Origin: Butyrivibrio fibrisolvens
Lineage (GTDB): Bacteria; Bacillota; Clostridia; Lachnospirales; Lachnospiraceae
DNA length: 64,000 nucleotides
Reading direction: 5' to 3'
Assembly: GCF_023206215.1 (NCBI RefSeq)
Contig: NZ_CP065800.1
Location: forward strand, 1,550,001-1,614,000
The translations under genes were made by a program, and so were the position numbers. The notes under the pieces are model-generated. The model had not been told where the DNA came from, ran no database searches, and saw only the letters and a program-made list of their open reading frames with translations. The stretch's first letter is position 1. Each line of letters begins with the position of its first letter. Positions 61,683 to 64,000 of the stretch are shown one piece after another.

Positions 61683-64000
61683 ATGAACAAAAGATTTGTT
61701 AAAACCTTGTTTTCCGGAACTGTAGCTGCGACAGTTCTTTTCCATACTCTTGGAAACAGCAGCATTACTACACTTGCAGAAAATGACGCAGGTGAGTCTT
61801 CTAGTGTTACCCAGCAGTTAAATGAAACACAACAAAATGATGAAAACAGTGCAGCAGGTAGCGTTAATGACGCTGGCAATAGTGGCGGATCTAGTGACAA
61901 TGCGGTGAATGAAATACCGGTCACAGGTAGTCAGAGTAATGATGATACCGGTGCGCCATCAGATAATACTGATCAAGATACCGGCAATAATGTAAATACC
62001 AATAGCACAGATATTAATACAGATAATATGCACGCTGAAAATTCGGACAACCCTGATCATGACATAAGTGATCCCGAAGAAAGCGATGAAACAGACCTTC
62101 TGGATGATGAATCAGATGGATCAGATACAGAAGAAAATATTACAGAAAAAACATCTGAAGATTCATCTGAAAATGCCGATAATAGTACGGGCAATTTCAA
62201 GATAACCTATTTAGCTAATAATGGCGGAATACTTCTAAGTGATGATGTCAAAACTGATATGGTAGAAGAGTATGTAGACCTTGAAGCAGAGACTCTCACT
62301 ATAACAGGGGCACTTGCAGCGGCAGATGAAGGTTATGAGTTTGTCAACTGGACCTATGAGGAACAGATTGTAAGTGAAGATGAGGAGTTTACTCCAAGTA
62401 AAGATTTAATACAGACAATAGCAGAAAGTAATGATTCCGCGGCATTCTATGCCAACTTTATTGTTGTAAGTAGTGATGAGCTTACATATAATGATCCATT
62501 TGACAAAGAGGTTACAGTAGATGGGATCACAGTTACAGCGCATGCAGATGCAGGCGTTATCCCGGATGGATCAGTACTTAATGTGACCAAAGTTGACAGC
62601 TCATTAGAAGCCAAGGTCCAGGAAGCAGCCGATGATATGGCTGATAGTATTTCAGAAAGTAATGATAATGAAGCCGCTAGTTCATCATCGGATTCTAGTG
62701 GAATACTGATAAGATCTGACGATGAGATCAAAAACGATACCAGATCAAGCGAAACATATACTTTTGATATAACTATTACTAATCCTAAAGTAAACGGCAA
62801 TATCCAGCCCAAGGATTCAAATTCTGTAGAGATCAAATTTTCAAATGTTATAGACACAGCTTCAGAAGATACATATCTTACTGTTTATTATGTAAAAACA
62901 AATGAATCGGACGATACAGTTTCTGAGACTACAGAGGAAAAGAAAGATCCTGACAATAATACAGATTCAGCCAATAATACAGCTGATAATACAGACAACA
63001 ATACAGACAACAATACAGATAAAGAAGCTGATGAAGTAAATGATAGACCTGACGGGTCAACAACAGTAGAAGGCCTGGAGAAAGTTAGTGATACCAAGAA
63101 CAATACAAGAAATATAGATTTTAAAGCAGAGCACTTTTCTACATACACAATTGTTTCAAACAGGGAGACACAGTCTTATTACAAACCGGCACAGTATACT
63201 CCCAAGGCATTTAAGATTCTCACAGGAACAGGCAAAAATCTTGGAAAAGGTGATTTTACTTTCACAATAGTAAGAACAGATGAGCAGGGCACTCCGTATC
63301 CGGAGTCAAGTAATCTCTACTATAAAGAAAGTGGCGTTCCCAATGATGATAAGGGAATTATAACATTCTCAACCCTTTCCTTTGATACACCGGACACTTA
63401 CTATTTCAAGCTTACAGAAGATATACCTGATGATTCTGCCAAAGATCCGCACATGACATATGATACAAGCTACTTTATATTAAGACTTTATGTATCAGAA
63501 TATATAGATGATCGTACTAAGCTTGTAGCAAACCCTGCATATGTCAAGAATGATACGCTTCCACCTGTAAGTGTAAGTTTGTATGACTATTATGGGCCGA
63601 CAATTAATGTGGATCATGCATTTAAGTTCTCTGACGGAACTTATTATTATGAAAATACTACCAGACATGCAGCAGCTTCCGGAAAATTCAATCATTATAC
63701 CGGCAGCACTGCCAGTGACAAGAGAGTAAAAGGTATCGTACAGTCTGAACTTGTAGACGGATACCCGGTATTAAACCCAGATGTTACCGGATCTAATGAG
63801 AGCCTTAAGTATCTCTTTACAGATGTATCCGCAGGAGTTGCAGATAAGAGAGAGAATGTTATCCTCTACGATATAGGTGATGGGGGGTCGTATAGATATG
63901 TAAACAAAGCTTTTTATCCATTTGATAATAATAGCCAAAAAGAAACTGGCGATCAACATAACTATCACTTCAGCACAGTAACAGAAGCAGCCTTCGTAAT
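61683..64000 (+). CDS. Large surface protein with pilin-type domains, 3' end outside window
   Basis: At least 772 residues; the frame is open from ATG 61683 to the window end. A signal peptide (about 1-31, ending near TTLAEN) is followed by a long acidic, Ser/Asn/Asp-rich region (about 32-175). Next comes a Listeria-Bacteroides repeat-like unit (about 178-260; FKITYLANNGG, YEFVNWTYEE). Another Asn/Asp/Thr-rich stretch (about 418-460) leads to a domain like the FctA/Spy0128 pilin isopeptide module (about 500-610; PKAFKILTGTGKNLGKGDFTF, TYYFKLTEDIP). Such proteins form pili or wall-anchored adhesins. No sortase signal is visible because the C-terminus is missing. A strong GAGGGG site precedes the start. 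Confidence 0.8.
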   Translation, partial: MNKRFVKTLFSGTVAATVLFHTLGNSSITTLAENDAGESSSVTQQLNETQQNDENSAAGSVNDAGNSGGSSDNAVNEIPVTGSQSNDDTGAPSDNTDQDTGNNVNTNSTDINTDNMHAENSDNPDHDISDPEESDETDLLDDESDGSDTEENITEKTSEDSSENADNSTGNFKITYLANNGGILLSDDVKTDMVEEYVDLEAETLTITGALAAADEGYEFVNWTYEEQIVSEDEEFTPSKDLIQTIAESNDSAAFYANFIVVSSDELTYNDPFDKEVTVDGITVTAHADAGVIPDGSVLNVTKVDSSLEAKVQEAADDMADSISESNDNEAASSSSDSSGILIRSDDEIKNDTRSSETYTFDITITNPKVNGNIQPKDSNSVEIKFSNVIDTASEDTYLTVYYVKTNESDDTVSETTEEKKDPDNNTDSANNTADNTDNNTDNNTDKEADEVNDRPDGSTTVEGLEKVSDTKNNTRNIDFKAEHFSTYTIVSNRETQSYYKPAQYTPKAFKILTGTGKNLGKGDFTFTIVRTDEQGTPYPESSNLYYKESGVPNDDKGIITFSTLSFDTPDTYYFKLTEDIPDDSAKDPHMTYDTSYFILRLYVSEYIDDRTKLVANPAYVKNDTLPPVSVSLYDYYGPTINVDHAFKFSDGTYYYENTTRHAAASGKFNHYTGSTASDKRVKGIVQSELVDGYPVLNPDVTGSNESLKYLFTDVSAGVADKRENVILYDIGDGGSYRYVNKAFYPFDNNSQKETGDQHNYHFSTVTEAAFV

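Noticed and set aside
61526..63148. Minus-strand ORFs opposite the pilin-like gene
   Set aside because: They are shadows of Ser/Asp/Thr-rich codons; the plus strand has signal peptide, ribosome site and recognisable domains.
1..64000. tRNA, rRNA or prophage genes
   Set aside because: No cloverleaf, rRNA segment, integrase or phage structural gene was recognised anywhere in the window.

Overview
The window looks like a chromosomal segment of a butyrate-producing Lachnospiraceae bacterium, most likely Butyrivibrio or a close relative. The best single clue is a complete, co-oriented thl-crt-hbd-bcd-etfB-etfA cluster (49871-56321), the gene order known from Butyrivibrio fibrisolvens. Plant-glycan enzymes (GH31, GH2, GH32, GH127), low G+C, A/T-rich spacers with strong GGAGG-type ribosome sites, and several Asp/Ser-rich lipoproteins agree with a gut or rumen Gram-positive. 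The genus is inferred from gene content, not proven.

Layout. 1-4636: a GH31 glycosidase (5' end outside the window) and a GH2 glycosidase. 5092-13950: an accessory stretch of surface or secreted proteins (a leucine-rich-repeat protein, a WG-repeat membrane protein, four lipoproteins, a DUF1622 protein) with a decayed zinc-ribbon gene and partial duplications. 14130-21853: a fructan/sucrose-type locus with a LacI regulator, a divergent two-permease ABC importer, a binding protein broken by one stop codon, a GH32 fructosidase and a PfkB-family fructokinase. 21861-25957: an AraC regulator divergent from a GH127 beta-L-arabinofuranosidase. 26098-29119: a formate/nitrite channel and a SARP-like regulator. 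29394-37445: a surface-polymer cluster (DUF4422 protein, LicD, IspD/TarI-like cytidylyltransferase, TagF-like polymerase, acyltransferase, TagG/TagH-like exporter, epimerase). 38099-45874: small unknown proteins, serine acetyltransferase, M18 aminopeptidase, an SseB-CheX-CheY trio and a short-chain dehydrogenase. 46137-49408: thioredoxin reductase, an SH3b-NlpC/P60 hydrolase and the ribosome hibernation factor. 49871-56321: the butyrate operon. 56449-60431: nadA-nadB-nadC-niaR on the minus strand. 60782-64000: a YbaK deacylase and the 5' part of a large pilin-like surface protein.

The most unusual content is non-coding. Two copies of a hairpin about 280 bp long (23250-23527 and 27351-27631) differ from each other by paired changes that keep both arms complementary. 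Two copies of a 77-bp element (39726-39802 and, inverted, 48683-48759) also show compensatory changes, and three segments co-vary in a way that would allow two alternative pairings. A 95-bp hairpin-rich unit is tandemly duplicated at 37501-37690, with a degenerate relative at 45110. These look like families of structured repeats. I cannot name them, and calling them new would need a genome and database search.

Regulation can be read at several points: cre-like and Rex-like boxes around the thl promoter, LacI-type half-sites before the sugar importer, a repeated 12-mer between the AraC gene and GH127, a perfect inverted repeat before nadA, and a terminator-like hairpin in the leader of the polymer cluster.
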